Shown here piece by piece: positions 8,156 to 17,439 of a stretch of DNA of 64,000 bases; the stretch's first letter is position 1, and each line of letters begins with the position of its first letter. Origin of the DNA: JAJFUB01 sp964622325 (lineage in GTDB: Bacteria; Armatimonadota; Zipacnadia; Zipacnadales; UBA11051); contig CAZUOJ010000001.1 of NCBI GenBank assembly GCA_964622325.1, positions 62,001 through 126,000 on the forward strand. The letters run 5' to 3'. The notes beneath the pieces were generated by a model that saw only the letters and a list, made by a program, of their open reading frames with translations, made no database searches and was not told where the DNA came from. The position numbers and the translations under genes were made by a program.

Positions 8156-8488
8156 ATGAGACAAAACAAAGACAAAAAAGAGCCCAAGCCTTTAGAAGAG
8201 CTGACATTTGAAGAAGCAATGGAGCGCCTGGAAGAAATTGTGAGCCAGCTGGATCGGGGCGATTTAGCTTTGGAAGAAGCGATAAAGCTGTTCCAGGAGG
8301 GCACAGCTTTGCGCCAGATATGTGAGCGCAAATTGGCAGAAGCCGAAGCAATTGTAGAGCAATTAATTGTGCCCAAGCAGGAGCCTGAAGAGGAAGAAGC
8401 CCAAACTGATAATATAGATTCTACAACATGGCAGGGGAGCTTGCTCAGCTCGGAAGAGGAAGATGAAGAGGAAATTGAGGAAGAATAA
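8156..8488 (+). CDS. xseB: Exodeoxyribonuclease VII small subunit with acidic C-terminal tail
   Basis: Residues of about 13-70 form the two-helix XseB unit: LTFEEAMERLEEIVSQLDRG, then LALEEAIKLFQEGTALRQ and CERKLAEAEAIVEQL. The family is usually about 60-85 residues; this protein is 110 because of a C-terminal extension rich in Glu and Asp, ending EEEDEEEIEEE. The extension may be a disordered acidic tail. The start is the ATG at 8156, behind GAGCGAGAT. It is in the same direction as xseA and dxs and is probably part of the same transcription unit. Confidence 0.93.
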   Translation: MRQNKDKKEPKPLEELTFEEAMERLEEIVSQLDRGDLALEEAIKLFQEGTALRQICERKLAEAEAIVEQLIVPKQEPEEEEAQTDNIDSTTWQGSLLSSEEEDEEEIEEE

Positions 8489-8580
8489 TCCTCAGAGGAA
8501 GAATAATCATTATGGGCAAATAGCGGGCTTTAACAATTCTGCCGAAGATTTCCAAAAAACAGAGAAAATTTCAAGCTATT

Positions 8581-10458
8581 ATGAGCAGTTTATTGGAGAC
8601 AATTAAGCAGCCTTCGGATTTGCGCCATTTGACACGAGAAGAACTCAAGCAATTGGCTGAAGAGATTCGGCAGCGCATTTTGCAAACCGTTGCGTGCACG
8701 GGGGGCCATTTGGCGCCGAATTTAGGCGTTGTGGAGCTGACAATTGCTCTTCATCGAACCTTTGATTCTCCCCACGACAAAATCATTTGGGATGTGGGCC
8801 ATCAATGTTACGCTCATAAGCTCTTGACAGGCCGTCAACATACATTTCATCGCATTCGCCAGGACGGGGGGCCTTCAGGCTTTCCTTCCAGAAGCGAGTC
8901 GGAACATGATGTCTGGGGCGCGGGACATGGCTCCACTTCCATCTCAGCAGCTCTGGGCTTTGCCACGGCGCGGGATTTGCGCGGCGGCAACGAACATGTC
9001 GTGGCTGTGATTGGCGATGGCGCTTTAACAGGGGGCATGGCTTTCGAAGCGCTCAATCAGGCAGGCCAGCAGCGCGTCAACATGCTCGTTGTGTTGAACG
9101 ACAATGAAATGAGCATCAGCCGCAGCGTGGGCGCAGTAGCGGCTTATTTATCGCGTTTGCGGGCTGGGATAGAGCCCAGCGTCCAGCGCGCCCGACGTGA
9201 TTTAGAGCGTGTGCTGCGCTATATGCCCGGCGGCGACACGATGATGCTGGCGATGGAGCGGCTGCATGAAAGCATGAAACAGCTTGTCGTCCCCGGAATG
9301 CTTTTTGAGGAATTAGGCTTTACATATTTAGGCCCGATTGATGGCCATGACATATCTCAGCTTCTGGAGATGCTGGAGCAAGCGAAGCGCCTTTCAGGCC
9401 CCGTGCTGTTGCATGTGCTCACTGTAAAAGGCAAGGGATATGTGCCCGCGGAATGTGATCCGCAAGCTTTCCACGGCACGCCGCCATTTGATTTGGAAAA
9501 CGGCATTGAAGAAATCACAGAAGGGCCGCCAACATTTAGCAAAATCTTTGGCGACACCTTGTGTGAATTAGCCGCCAAGGATCGCCGCATCGTCGCCATC
9601 TCAGCCGCCATGCTTTCCGGGACAGGCCTGGCCCGCTTTAAACAACTCTATCCAGAGCGCTGCTTCGATGTAGGAATGGCAGAAGAACATGCTGTGACAT
9701 ACGCGGCGGCTTTAGCGGCGGCAGGGCTACGGCCTGTTGTCGCTATTTACAGCACATTTATGCAGCGCGCCTATGATCAAATTTTGCATGATGTATGTTT
9801 GCAAGGGCTGCCTGTTGTGCTGGCTCTGGATCGGGCGGGGCTTGTCGGCGATGATGGCCCCACGCATCACGGCGTTTTTGATATTAGCTATTTGCGGCAT
9901 ATTCCGGGCCTCACAATTATGGCGCCGTCCGATGAGCAGGAATTGCGCGATATGTTGTACACAGCTTTCTGCCTCTCCTCGCCTGTGGCTATTCGTTATC
10001 CCCGTGGCCAGGGCCCGGGGATTTCGTTTGCCCCGGAAATGCAGGAGCTGCCCCTGGGCCGGGGAAGAGTCCTGCGTACTGGCGAAGATGCGACGCTCAT
10101 CACGATTGGGACGATGTTGAGCCAGGCCTTACAGGCGGCAGAAATTTTAGCCCGCGAAGGCATTCAGGCCGGCGTTGTGGATGCCCGTTTTGTGAAGCCG
10201 TTGGATGAAGAATTGCTCTTACAACGAGCTGCTTTGGGGCCTATCGTGACAATTGAGGAGAATGTTTTGGCCGGCGGATTTGGCTCCGCCGTGCTGGAGC
10301 TTTTACACGAGCATGGCCTCCATTCTGTTCGTTTGCATCGTCTGGGAATTCCCGATCGCTTTATTCGCCACGGAAGCCGAGAAAAGCTATGGGCCGAAAT
10401 TGGGCTATTGCCCGAGCAAATTGCGGCGAGCATTCGGGAGCTTATCGGCCATCAATAG
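8581..10458 (+). CDS. dxs: 1-deoxy-D-xylulose-5-phosphate synthase
   Basis: Dxs condenses pyruvate and glyceraldehyde 3-phosphate, with thiamine diphosphate, in the first step of the MEP isoprenoid pathway. The 625-residue product has the family length. Visible motifs are GGHLAPNLGVVELTIALH near the N-terminus, WDVGHQCYAHK, the ThDP/Mg motif VIGDGALTGGMAFEALN with LVVLNDNEMSIS, DVGMAEEHAVTYAAALA and GDDGPTHHGVFDISYLR in the pyrimidine domain, and a transketolase C-terminal domain. It starts at the ATG at 8581 with no clear Shine-Dalgarno site. A dxs following xseAB is a common arrangement. Confidence 0.97.
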   Translation: MSSLLETIKQPSDLRHLTREELKQLAEEIRQRILQTVACTGGHLAPNLGVVELTIALHRTFDSPHDKIIWDVGHQCYAHKLLTGRQHTFHRIRQDGGPSGFPSRSESEHDVWGAGHGSTSISAALGFATARDLRGGNEHVVAVIGDGALTGGMAFEALNQAGQQRVNMLVVLNDNEMSISRSVGAVAAYLSRLRAGIEPSVQRARRDLERVLRYMPGGDTMMLAMERLHESMKQLVVPGMLFEELGFTYLGPIDGHDISQLLEMLEQAKRLSGPVLLHVLTVKGKGYVPAECDPQAFHGTPPFDLENGIEEITEGPPTFSKIFGDTLCELAAKDRRIVAISAAMLSGTGLARFKQLYPERCFDVGMAEEHAVTYAAALAAAGLRPVVAIYSTFMQRAYDQILHDVCLQGLPVVLALDRAGLVGDDGPTHHGVFDISYLRHIPGLTIMAPSDEQELRDMLYTAFCLSSPVAIRYPRGQGPGISFAPEMQELPLGRGRVLRTGEDATLITIGTMLSQALQAAEILAREGIQAGVVDARFVKPLDEELLLQRAALGPIVTIEENVLAGGFGSAVLELLHEHGLHSVRLHRLGIPDRFIRHGSREKLWAEIGLLPEQIAASIRELIGHQ

Positions 10459-10485
10459 CGAAAGCGATTTACAGGAGAAAGCATA

Positions 10486-11952
10486 ATGACGACGCGTTTA
10501 ATGCCGCTTGCCGGGCTCATCATACTATTTTCGCATATTGCCGGAGCGCAGCCCCTCCCCTCAGAAATGGAGCTGGGCATGAAAGCCTACGCTTCCGGCC
10601 AGATGGAACAAGCGCTCAAGCATTTTGAACAGGCGCTCAAAGCCAGCCCCAATAATCCTGTCTTGCTGTGCTGGCTCGGCACAACATATTTGCAGCTAGG
10701 CCAGCTCTCGCAAGCAGAGGCAACTTTAAAAAAATGTTTGATGGCCCTGCCGCGTTATGCCATTGCCCATAACAATTTAGGAAATGTATATTTGGCGCAG
10801 GGACGCCTGAGCGAGGCGGAAGCGTGTTATCAAAAGGCGATTGCTTTAAAGGCAGATTATTTTGATCCGCATTTTAATTTAGCCAATCTTTATATGCGTC
10901 AGGGACGCGATGAAAAGGCATGGAATGCCTTTTCACGCGCGCTCAAGATAAATCCAAATGATTATGAGGCTCGTGTACAATTTGGCGCGGCTTTGCAGAA
11001 AATAGGAGAGGCGGAGAAGGCAATTGCGCATTATGAAGCTGCCTATCGTTTGCGCCCCCAAGAAAAACATTTATTGCTCATTTTAGGGGCTCTGTATTTA
11101 AAAATTGCTCGCTATGACAAGGCAAAAGAATATTACGAACAGGCGCTCCAACACGATTCGCAAAATGCGGAAGCGCATATCGGCCGTGGCATAGCTTTGT
11201 ATCATTTAAGGCAATTTCCCGAAGCGTTACAAGAATTAAAACAGGCCGAAACGCTTGCTCCGCGCTCCTTTGCAACTTATTATAATCAAGGGCTGATATA
11301 TGAAGCGCTGGGAGATGTGCCGGCAGCGGAAGCCGCTTATCGCAAAGCTTTAGAATTGAAGCCAGAAGACGCGATGGCTTTGAATAATCTGGGCAGCCTG
11401 GCATTCAAGCAGGAGCGTCTTGCTGAATCTTTGCAGCTTTTTGAGCGAGCGGCTCAAGCCGATGAAGCATTTTCCTGGGCCCATATCAATTGGGCTTTAG
11501 CTTTGGAAGCGGCGGGAAAAAAAGAAGAGGCATTCGCCCAATGGCAGCAGGCTGCTAAACGATTTCCCAATGAAGCTGCCGTTTTTAATGGCTTGGGGAA
11601 TGCCTATTATGAGCGCCAAAAATTTCCCGAAGCCTTATCTGCGTATTTGCGGAGCCTGCAGTTGGAGCCGAATAATCCGCAAATCTTAAATAATGTGGGC
11701 TTGATTTATCTGGCACAAGGCAAACTAGATATGGCAGAAACGCATTTCCGGAAAGCTTTGCAGGCTAATCCTAAATTCGCGCCGGCGGCGAATAATTTAG
11801 GCGTTGTATTGGAGCATCGAGGCCGGCTGGAGGAAGCCAGAGCCCAATATCAGCGCACGCTCCAAATCGAGCCGCAATTTGAGCCAGCCCAGAAAAATTT
11901 GCAACGTTTAGAAAGCGCTCCGGCAACATCAACGCCGAAAGCATCAGGATAA
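10486..11952 (+). CDS. Exported TPR-repeat protein
   Basis: The 488-residue protein has an N-terminal signal sequence (MPLAGLIILFSHIAGAQP) followed by about a dozen tandem 34-residue tetratricopeptide repeats, with typical units such as AIAHNNLGNVYLAQGRLSEA and ILNNVGLIYLAQGKLDMA. No enzymatic domain is visible. The ATG at 10486 has AGGAG nine bases upstream and lies 27 bases after dxs, so co-transcription is likely. TPR arrays usually mediate protein-protein contacts; the partner here is unknown. Its insertion between dxs and nadK is not part of the usual conserved cluster. Confidence 0.85.
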   Translation: MTTRLMPLAGLIILFSHIAGAQPLPSEMELGMKAYASGQMEQALKHFEQALKASPNNPVLLCWLGTTYLQLGQLSQAEATLKKCLMALPRYAIAHNNLGNVYLAQGRLSEAEACYQKAIALKADYFDPHFNLANLYMRQGRDEKAWNAFSRALKINPNDYEARVQFGAALQKIGEAEKAIAHYEAAYRLRPQEKHLLLILGALYLKIARYDKAKEYYEQALQHDSQNAEAHIGRGIALYHLRQFPEALQELKQAETLAPRSFATYYNQGLIYEALGDVPAAEAAYRKALELKPEDAMALNNLGSLAFKQERLAESLQLFERAAQADEAFSWAHINWALALEAAGKKEEAFAQWQQAAKRFPNEAAVFNGLGNAYYERQKFPEALSAYLRSLQLEPNNPQILNNVGLIYLAQGKLDMAETHFRKALQANPKFAPAANNLGVVLEHRGRLEEARAQYQRTLQIEPQFEPAQKNLQRLESAPATSTPKASG

Positions 11953-12032
11953 TAAACATGTCGATTATTGGATTTCACAGTCGTTTTTGAAGCCAAACAT
12001 GGGAAGCTGAGTCTTGTTTATTAAGGAAGTAT

Positions 12033-12905
12033 ATGTCGGATACATTGCGTCGCATTCAGCGTGTTGGCATTGTTGTTGCGCCTCATCGCCCAAGAGCGAT
12101 TGAGATAGCCAATCAATTAGCTGCGCAATTGCAGAAGCGGGGCTGCGCATGTGTGTTTGAGGAGGCCATCCAGGGCAATGGGCTGCTGCCGGGGCCTTTT
12201 GCCTCATTAAGCGATTGCGCGCAAACGGATCTCATGATTGTTTTAGGCGGAGATGGCACGCTTCTTGTCGCTGCTCATGAAGCTGCTCCGCAGGGCACGC
12301 CTCTTTTGGGCGTGGATATGGGGAGCTTCGGCTTTTTGGCCGCAGAAGATCCACATGAGCTTCTGCGCCGCGTCGATCAGCTCCTGGCGGGCGATTTTAC
12401 GCTTGAACGCCGTGTCATGTTAAAAACGCAGGGCCCTCATAGCACGCCCTGGGCGCTCAACGATATTGTCGTAGCTAAATCAACATATGGGCGTATTGTA
12501 CGGCTGCGGACATTTTTAGATGGAGATTATATCGCCACATTTCCTGCAGATGGCTTGATTATTGCTACAGCCACAGGCTCCACTGCGTATAATCTTTCGG
12601 CGGGCGGGCCTATTGTGGATGCGCGGATGGAAGCCATCGTGTTGACGCCGATTTGCCCTCATACATTGTATTCGCGGCCGCTATTAGTGCCCAGCGATGT
12701 CACAATCGATATCCAATTGATTGGGGATGGCAAGGCCGATCCGCAAGCCGCTATTTTTGTTGATGGCGCACAATTGGGGCTGCTAAATGAAGACGAACAT
12801 ATACACATTACGCGGGCGCCGCAAGATGCTTTATTAGTGCAATTGACGCCAGGACATTTTTATCATCGTCTACGAGAAAAATTGAAATGGGGGATGGAAC
12901 GCTGA
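12033..12905 (+). CDS. nadK: NAD kinase
   Basis: NadK phosphorylates NAD to NADP. The 290-residue product shows the GGDGTLL motif (in LMIVLGGDGTLLVAAHE) and DMGSFGFLA. It also has ALNDIVVAK, the TATGSTAYNLSAGGPI segment that binds NAD and metal, and ITPICPHTL-type residues (here LTPICPHTLYSRPLLVP). The first ATG (12033) is preceded by AAGGAAG. It lies directly before recN, an association that is conserved in many bacteria. Nothing looks truncated or altered. Confidence 0.96.
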   Translation: MSDTLRRIQRVGIVVAPHRPRAIEIANQLAAQLQKRGCACVFEEAIQGNGLLPGPFASLSDCAQTDLMIVLGGDGTLLVAAHEAAPQGTPLLGVDMGSFGFLAAEDPHELLRRVDQLLAGDFTLERRVMLKTQGPHSTPWALNDIVVAKSTYGRIVRLRTFLDGDYIATFPADGLIIATATGSTAYNLSAGGPIVDARMEAIVLTPICPHTLYSRPLLVPSDVTIDIQLIGDGKADPQAAIFVDGAQLGLLNEDEHIHITRAPQDALLVQLTPGHFYHRLREKLKWGMER

Positions 12906-12972
12906 AAATTTTCCCATCTTAAATACATTTAATAGCCTGTTATGGCTTTACGACTGATGACGGAGCAGGAAA

Positions 12973-14700
12973 GTGCTTGTGGCTCTTTCCATTAAAAGTT
13001 TTGCCTTAATAGATGAGCTCACAGTTTCCTTTTATCCCGGCTTTTCAGTGCTCACAGGAGAAACGGGCGCCGGCAAATCCATCCTTGTGGATGCGCTTAG
13101 CACTGCATTGGGGGAGCGTGTTTCCAGCGAAGTAATCCGCAGTGGGACGCAGATGGCCACAATAGATGCTGTCTTTTCATTAGAAGATTGTCCCGCGGCC
13201 CGACAGGCTGCGCAAGACGCTGGGCTGGATGTAGATGCAGATAATCTCCTCATTTTGTCCCGACAAATAGCGGCAGGCCGCAGTCAATGTCGAATCAATG
13301 GGCGTCCCGTCACATTAAGCCTCCTGCAAAATATCAGTCGCCATCTTGTGGATATTCATGGCCAACACGAGCATCAAGCCTTGATTCATCCAGAGAATCA
13401 TCTGGAATTTCTGGACAATTATGGCGGCCCGGCCCATTTAGCAATGCGGCGTGAATATGAACAATTTTATAATGCCTTCATAAGCGTGCAGCGGCAGCTT
13501 GCCACGCTGCGCCAGCAAGCCCGCGAACGAGCACAACGGCTGGATATGTTGCGCTTTCAAATTCAGGAAATCAAAGAGGCACAATTACAGCCTGGAGAAG
13601 AAGAGGAATTGTTAGCCGAACGCCAGCGCCTTCTTAGTATAGAGCAGCTGCGCGAACGAACAGAAGAAGCTTTGGCTTCTCTGGGCGGCACAGAAGAATT
13701 GCCTGGCGCTGTCACATTGCTAGCCCAGGCCGCGTCCCAGCTACGGCGTCTGGCCGAAATAGATTCCTCTCTTGGCGCTACAGCCGAAGAAATGGAAACA
13801 GCTGCGACAATAGCCGCTGAAGCCGAACACGTATTGCATGAATATCGAAACAATCTGGATGTCAATCCACAGTGTTTAGAGGAAATTGAACAACGCTTGG
13901 CACTTTTGGCGCGCCTAAAACGGAAATATGGCGACACAATCGCAGATGTGTTATGCTATCTGAAGCGGGCGGAGGAAGAGCTAGCGACAATTGAAAACTT
14001 TGAGGCACAGGAAGAGGCGTTGTTAAAGGAGCGAGCGCAAGCTGCTGCCCTAGCGTTACAAGCGGGCAAAAAGCTTTCGGAGGCGCGGCATAAATTAGCC
14101 CAAAAGTTGTCGCACGATGTTGTGGATATTTTACAGACATTGGGGATGCCGGCCGCCCAATTCGATGTGGCTTTTGTGCCGCCTGCGGATGCTATAAGCT
14201 TGCCCGATGGATCTGAGTCCGTAGCCTTAGGGGCTCGCGGATTTGAAGAAGCGCAATTTATGTTTTGTGCGAATGAAGGCGAAGAATTGCGTCCCCTGGC
14301 TAAAATTGCTTCCGGCGGCGAATTATCCCGCATCATGCTGGCGTTTAAATCCCTTTGCTCCAAGCGAGGGGAAATTCCCACAATTATTTTTGATGAAATT
14401 GATGCGGGCATAGGAGGCCATGTTGCGCATCGCGTGGCGGAAAAGCTGGCCGATCTGGCGCAACAAGCGCAAGTGCTGTGCGTCACACATCTGCCCCAGA
14501 TTGCTGGCCTAGCGGATCATCATTTGCAAGTCAGCAAAACTGTCCACAAGGGCCGTACAATTATAAAAGTCAAAGAATTAAGCGCCGAGGAACGGATTGA
14601 TGAATTGATAAGGATGTTTGGCGCGGACGCACATGATGAGGCAGCTCGGCTGCACGCGCGCCAGCTCTTGCAACAAGCTGCTGCCCGCCGGGCAAGCTAA
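12973..14700 (+). CDS. recN: DNA repair protein RecN
   Basis: RecN is an SMC-like ATPase acting early in double-strand-break repair. The product is 575 residues. The Walker A site is GETGAGKSILVDAL near residue 35, and VDIHGQHEHQALIHP is a family marker. A central coiled coil spans about residues 155-370. The C-terminal ATPase half has the signature KIASGGELSRIMLAFK and Walker B TIIFDEIDAGIGG, followed by VLCVTHLPQIAGLADHH. It starts with GTG at 12973, with GGAGCAGGA just upstream; a second in-frame GTG lies at 12979. Confidence 0.97.
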   Translation: MLVALSIKSFALIDELTVSFYPGFSVLTGETGAGKSILVDALSTALGERVSSEVIRSGTQMATIDAVFSLEDCPAARQAAQDAGLDVDADNLLILSRQIAAGRSQCRINGRPVTLSLLQNISRHLVDIHGQHEHQALIHPENHLEFLDNYGGPAHLAMRREYEQFYNAFISVQRQLATLRQQARERAQRLDMLRFQIQEIKEAQLQPGEEEELLAERQRLLSIEQLRERTEEALASLGGTEELPGAVTLLAQAASQLRRLAEIDSSLGATAEEMETAATIAAEAEHVLHEYRNNLDVNPQCLEEIEQRLALLARLKRKYGDTIADVLCYLKRAEEELATIENFEAQEEALLKERAQAAALALQAGKKLSEARHKLAQKLSHDVVDILQTLGMPAAQFDVAFVPPADAISLPDGSESVALGARGFEEAQFMFCANEGEELRPLAKIASGGELSRIMLAFKSLCSKRGEIPTIIFDEIDAGIGGHVAHRVAEKLADLAQQAQVLCVTHLPQIAGLADHHLQVSKTVHKGRTIIKVKELSAEERIDELIRMFGADAHDEAARLHARQLLQQAAARRAS

Positions 14701-14768
14701 CAAGACGCTGCTTTCCTCAATCTTAAATGAGGGCAGAGGCAACAGGATAAGAAATCAGGAAGGGAAAC

Positions 14769-15026
14769 ATGATTAAGTTAGTGATACAAAAAGAACGATG
14801 CAAGGCTTGTGGCCTTTGTATTGTTTTTTGCCCCCAAAAGCTGTTAGAGTTGTCTGAGGAGCTGAATGAAGCCGGCTATCGCCCTGTGAAACAAAATCAT
14901 CCCGAAAAATGTACAGGCTGTGGAATTTGTGCCGTGATGTGCCCGGATATTTGTTTTTCCATATATCGGATAAGGGAGAAGGCAGAGGCCGGACAGGCTG
15001 AGGCCCAAAAGGAGGCCGCGCCATGA
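14769..15026 (+). CDS. vorD: 2-oxoacid:ferredoxin oxidoreductase, delta (ferredoxin) subunit
   Basis: The 85-residue protein has two 4Fe-4S cluster motifs, CKACGLCIVFCP (about residues 12-23) and CTGCGICAVMCP. It would carry electrons from the thiamine-bound substrate in the beta subunit to ferredoxin. The stop overlaps the start of vorB by four bases (ATGA), so the subunits are translationally coupled. AGGAAGGG stands before the ATG. The order delta-alpha-beta-gamma is typical of VorDBAC/KorDABC complexes. The substrate class (branched-chain oxoacids or 2-oxoglutarate) is inferred from the alpha subunit. Confidence 0.9.
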   Translation: MIKLVIQKERCKACGLCIVFCPQKLLELSEELNEAGYRPVKQNHPEKCTGCGICAVMCPDICFSIYRIREKAEAGQAEAQKEAAP

Positions 15027-16081
15027 GCAAAAAAGTCCTCATTTGTGGCAATGAGGCCTGTGCTTGGGGCGCAATTGCCGGCGGCTGTCGCTATTTTTTT
15101 GGCTATCCGATTACGCCGCAAAATCAAATTCCGGAATTTATGGCCGCTCATTTGCCTAAAGTGGGCGGCGTGTATTTGCAGGCGGAAAGCGAAACAGCTG
15201 CCATCAATATGTGTTTTGGAGCCGCTGCAGCCGGCGCCCGTGTTATGACAAGTTCATCTGGCCCGGGCATTGCCCTGATGCAAGAAGGCATTTCCTATCT
15301 GATTGGCGCTGAATTGCCCTGTGTGATTGTGAATATTGCGCGGGGCGGCCCGGGGCTGGGCAACATTGGCCCGGCGCAAAGCGATTATTTCCTTACGACA
15401 CGAGGCGGGGGACATGGCGATGGGGCTGGATTGAGCTTTGCGCCTTATAGCGTACAAGAGCTACACGACTGGACAGCTAAGGCGTTTGATATTGCTTTTC
15501 GCTATCGTACGCCTGTAACGATTTTAGCTGATGGCATTTTGGGCCAGATGCAAGAGCCGTGCGAGCTCGCGCCCTGGGAAGATAAGCCTATGCCGGAATG
15601 TGATTGGAATGTGGGCGGCTTGCGCAGCGGCCGTCCCCGCCGGCTCATCAATTCGTTATATGTGGATTTAGATGAGCTGGAGGCTGTCAATCGCCGCATT
15701 TTTCAGCGTTATGCTGAAGCCGCAGCAAAAGAAGTCGTCTGGCGCGAATATGGCCACGAGGAGCCAGACATTCTCCTGTGTGCTTATGGCATCAGTGCGC
15801 GCGTCTGCGAGACAGTCGTTGATTGGGCAAGCGAAGCAGGCTGTAAGGCCCGTTTGTTTCGGCCCATTAGCCTCGTTCCCTTTCCCGAAGCCCCGTTGCG
15901 GCAATGGGCTGAACGCGTGAAGAAAATTCTGGTCGCTGAAATGTCAATGGGGCAATTTGTGCAGGATGTTCGGCTGGCCGTGGAGGGACGCTGCCCTGTA
16001 GAATTAGTCTCGCGGACGGGGGGAAAATTCTTGACGCCCGAGGAAGTGCTGGAGAAATTATTCGCCTTGATGAAGGATTAA
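15023..16081 (+). CDS. vorB: 2-oxoacid:ferredoxin oxidoreductase, alpha subunit (VorB type)
   Basis: This 352-residue subunit carries the pyrimidine-binding part of the oxidoreductase that turns 2-oxoacids and CoA into acyl-CoA, CO2 and reduced ferredoxin. Hallmarks are GNEACAWGAIAGGCRYFFG followed by YPITPQNQIPEFMA, VYLQAESETAAINM, and GARVMTSSSGPGI with SYLIGAELPCVIVN. The pattern most resembles 3-methyl-2-oxobutanoate (VorB) and 2-oxoglutarate (KorA) dehydrogenase subunits; I lean to Vor. AGGAGG precedes the ATG. It is a stand-alone alpha subunit without a fused gamma domain. Confidence 0.88.
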   Translation: MSKKVLICGNEACAWGAIAGGCRYFFGYPITPQNQIPEFMAAHLPKVGGVYLQAESETAAINMCFGAAAAGARVMTSSSGPGIALMQEGISYLIGAELPCVIVNIARGGPGLGNIGPAQSDYFLTTRGGGHGDGAGLSFAPYSVQELHDWTAKAFDIAFRYRTPVTILADGILGQMQEPCELAPWEDKPMPECDWNVGGLRSGRPRRLINSLYVDLDELEAVNRRIFQRYAEAAAKEVVWREYGHEEPDILLCAYGISARVCETVVDWASEAGCKARLFRPISLVPFPEAPLRQWAERVKKILVAEMSMGQFVQDVRLAVEGRCPVELVSRTGGKFLTPEEVLEKLFALMKD

Positions 16082-16084
16082 GCC

Positions 16085-16876
16085 ATGTTGACGCCATCCA
16101 CGGAAACAATCTCTCAACAAATCATCTATGAACGGCCACAATGCTTATATGATGTCAAAATGCGTTATTGTCCGGGCTGTACGCATGGCACAGCCCACAG
16201 ACTTGTGGCGGAAGTCATTGACGAATTAGGCATCGGCGAACGAACAATTGTGATCGCGAGTGTGGGCTGTTCTGTGTATGCGTATGAATATTTTAATCTG
16301 GATGCGCTACAGGCAGCTCATGGGCGGGCGCCTGCGGTGGCGACAGGCTTAAAGCGTGTCTGTCCGGACAATATTGTATTCACATATCAGGGGGATGGCG
16401 ATCTGGCGGCTATCGGCTTGGGCAATCTCATCCACGCTGCTAGCCGCGCCGAAAATATCACAATCATCTTTATCAACAATGCCGTTTTTGGCATGACACA
16501 GGGCCAGATGGCGCCCACGACGCTGTTGGGCCAAAAAACAACAACGACGCCTGAGGGGCGCGAGGCGCGGCGCAATGGATTGCCCATGCAAATATGTGAG
16601 CTGTTACAATCCCTGCCCGGCGTGGCTTATCTAGCGCGGGCCACGATGATTGATCCTCCTAATGTGCGGCAAGCGAAGCGCTGCATACGCCGCGCCTTTG
16701 AGACACAAATCGCGGGCCGCGGCTTTTCGCTAGTGGAATTAGTCAGTACATGCCCCACATGGTGGCAGTGCTCCCCCCTGGAAGCCGCGGAATGGCTGCG
16801 CGAACATATGCTTCCTGTATATCCTTTGGGCGTATTTCGGGATTGGCAACATGAGGAGCAGACAAATGCGTCATGA
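16085..16876 (+). CDS. vorA: 2-oxoacid:ferredoxin oxidoreductase, beta subunit (ThDP-binding)
   Basis: This 263-residue subunit binds thiamine diphosphate. It shows MRYCPGCTHGTAHRL (a conserved Cys-Pro-Gly-Cys), ASVGCSVYAYEYF and the ThDP motif FTYQGDGDLAAIGLGNLIHA, followed by IIFINNAVFGMTQGQMAPTT, the part that also governs substrate choice. Its start is three bases after the vorB stop, with AAGGA upstream. The C-terminus has the STCPTWW motif typical of this family. Together with VorB it forms the active site. Confidence 0.9.
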   Translation: MLTPSTETISQQIIYERPQCLYDVKMRYCPGCTHGTAHRLVAEVIDELGIGERTIVIASVGCSVYAYEYFNLDALQAAHGRAPAVATGLKRVCPDNIVFTYQGDGDLAAIGLGNLIHAASRAENITIIFINNAVFGMTQGQMAPTTLLGQKTTTTPEGREARRNGLPMQICELLQSLPGVAYLARATMIDPPNVRQAKRCIRRAFETQIAGRGFSLVELVSTCPTWWQCSPLEAAEWLREHMLPVYPLGVFRDWQHEEQTNAS

Positions 16877-17417
16877 AGTGTTTATGGCAGGCACAGGCGG
16901 CCAGGGCGTGCTTTTGATCGGGCAATTGCTCGCCCAGGCGGCCAATGAAGAAAAGCTCCAAGTTTCCTATTTTCCTATTTACAGCCCGGAAGTACGGGGC
17001 GGCTCGACGACATGTACGGTTGTCATTTCCGATGGGGCTGTAGGCAGCCCCATTTCTGGCCGCCCGGCGATGATGCTCCTGATGGATCAATATTCTGTTG
17101 ATGCTCATATTGCGCATTTAAAGCCGGGGGGCAGAGCTTTTGTGAATGCGACGCTTGTGCGGCAGATTCCCCGCCAAGACATAACGACATTTGGCATTCC
17201 CGCGCTGGAAAAGGCAATCGCCCTGGGCAATGAGCGCGTAGCCAATATGATTATGCTGGGCGCCTTTGTGGCCCTGACAGATGTTGTGCCCTTAGCTGCG
17301 CTGGAAAAAGCTCTGCCGGATGTGCTCCCCGAAAGGCATCATAAATATCTCCCCTTGAACATCCAGGCATTGCAATCCGGCGCGGAGCTGGCGCAAAAAA
17401 TGTTTGTCAAAGCGTAA
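16866..17417 (+). CDS. vorC: 2-oxoacid:ferredoxin oxidoreductase, gamma subunit
   Basis: The protein is 183 residues from the ATG at 16866, which has GAGGAG nine bases upstream and overlaps the end of vorA by 11 bases. It starts EVFMAGTGGQGVLLIGQLLA and has YFPIYSPEVRGGSTTCTVVIS, the two signature stretches of the POR gamma domain that helps bind CoA. An ATG at 16851 would add five residues and lacks a better ribosome site. It completes a full four-subunit complex. Confidence 0.92.
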   Translation: MRHEVFMAGTGGQGVLLIGQLLAQAANEEKLQVSYFPIYSPEVRGGSTTCTVVISDGAVGSPISGRPAMMLLMDQYSVDAHIAHLKPGGRAFVNATLVRQIPRQDITTFGIPALEKAIALGNERVANMIMLGAFVALTDVVPLAALEKALPDVLPERHHKYLPLNIQALQSGAELAQKMFVKA

Positions 17418-17439
17418 TCCACACACATTGAGGCATGTA

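Noticed and set aside
14769..17417. Reading the oxidoreductase as pyruvate:ferredoxin oxidoreductase or KorAB only
   Set aside because: The four separate subunits and the GYPITPQNQIPE pattern fit Vor/Kor-type enzymes better; the exact 2-oxoacid stays open.
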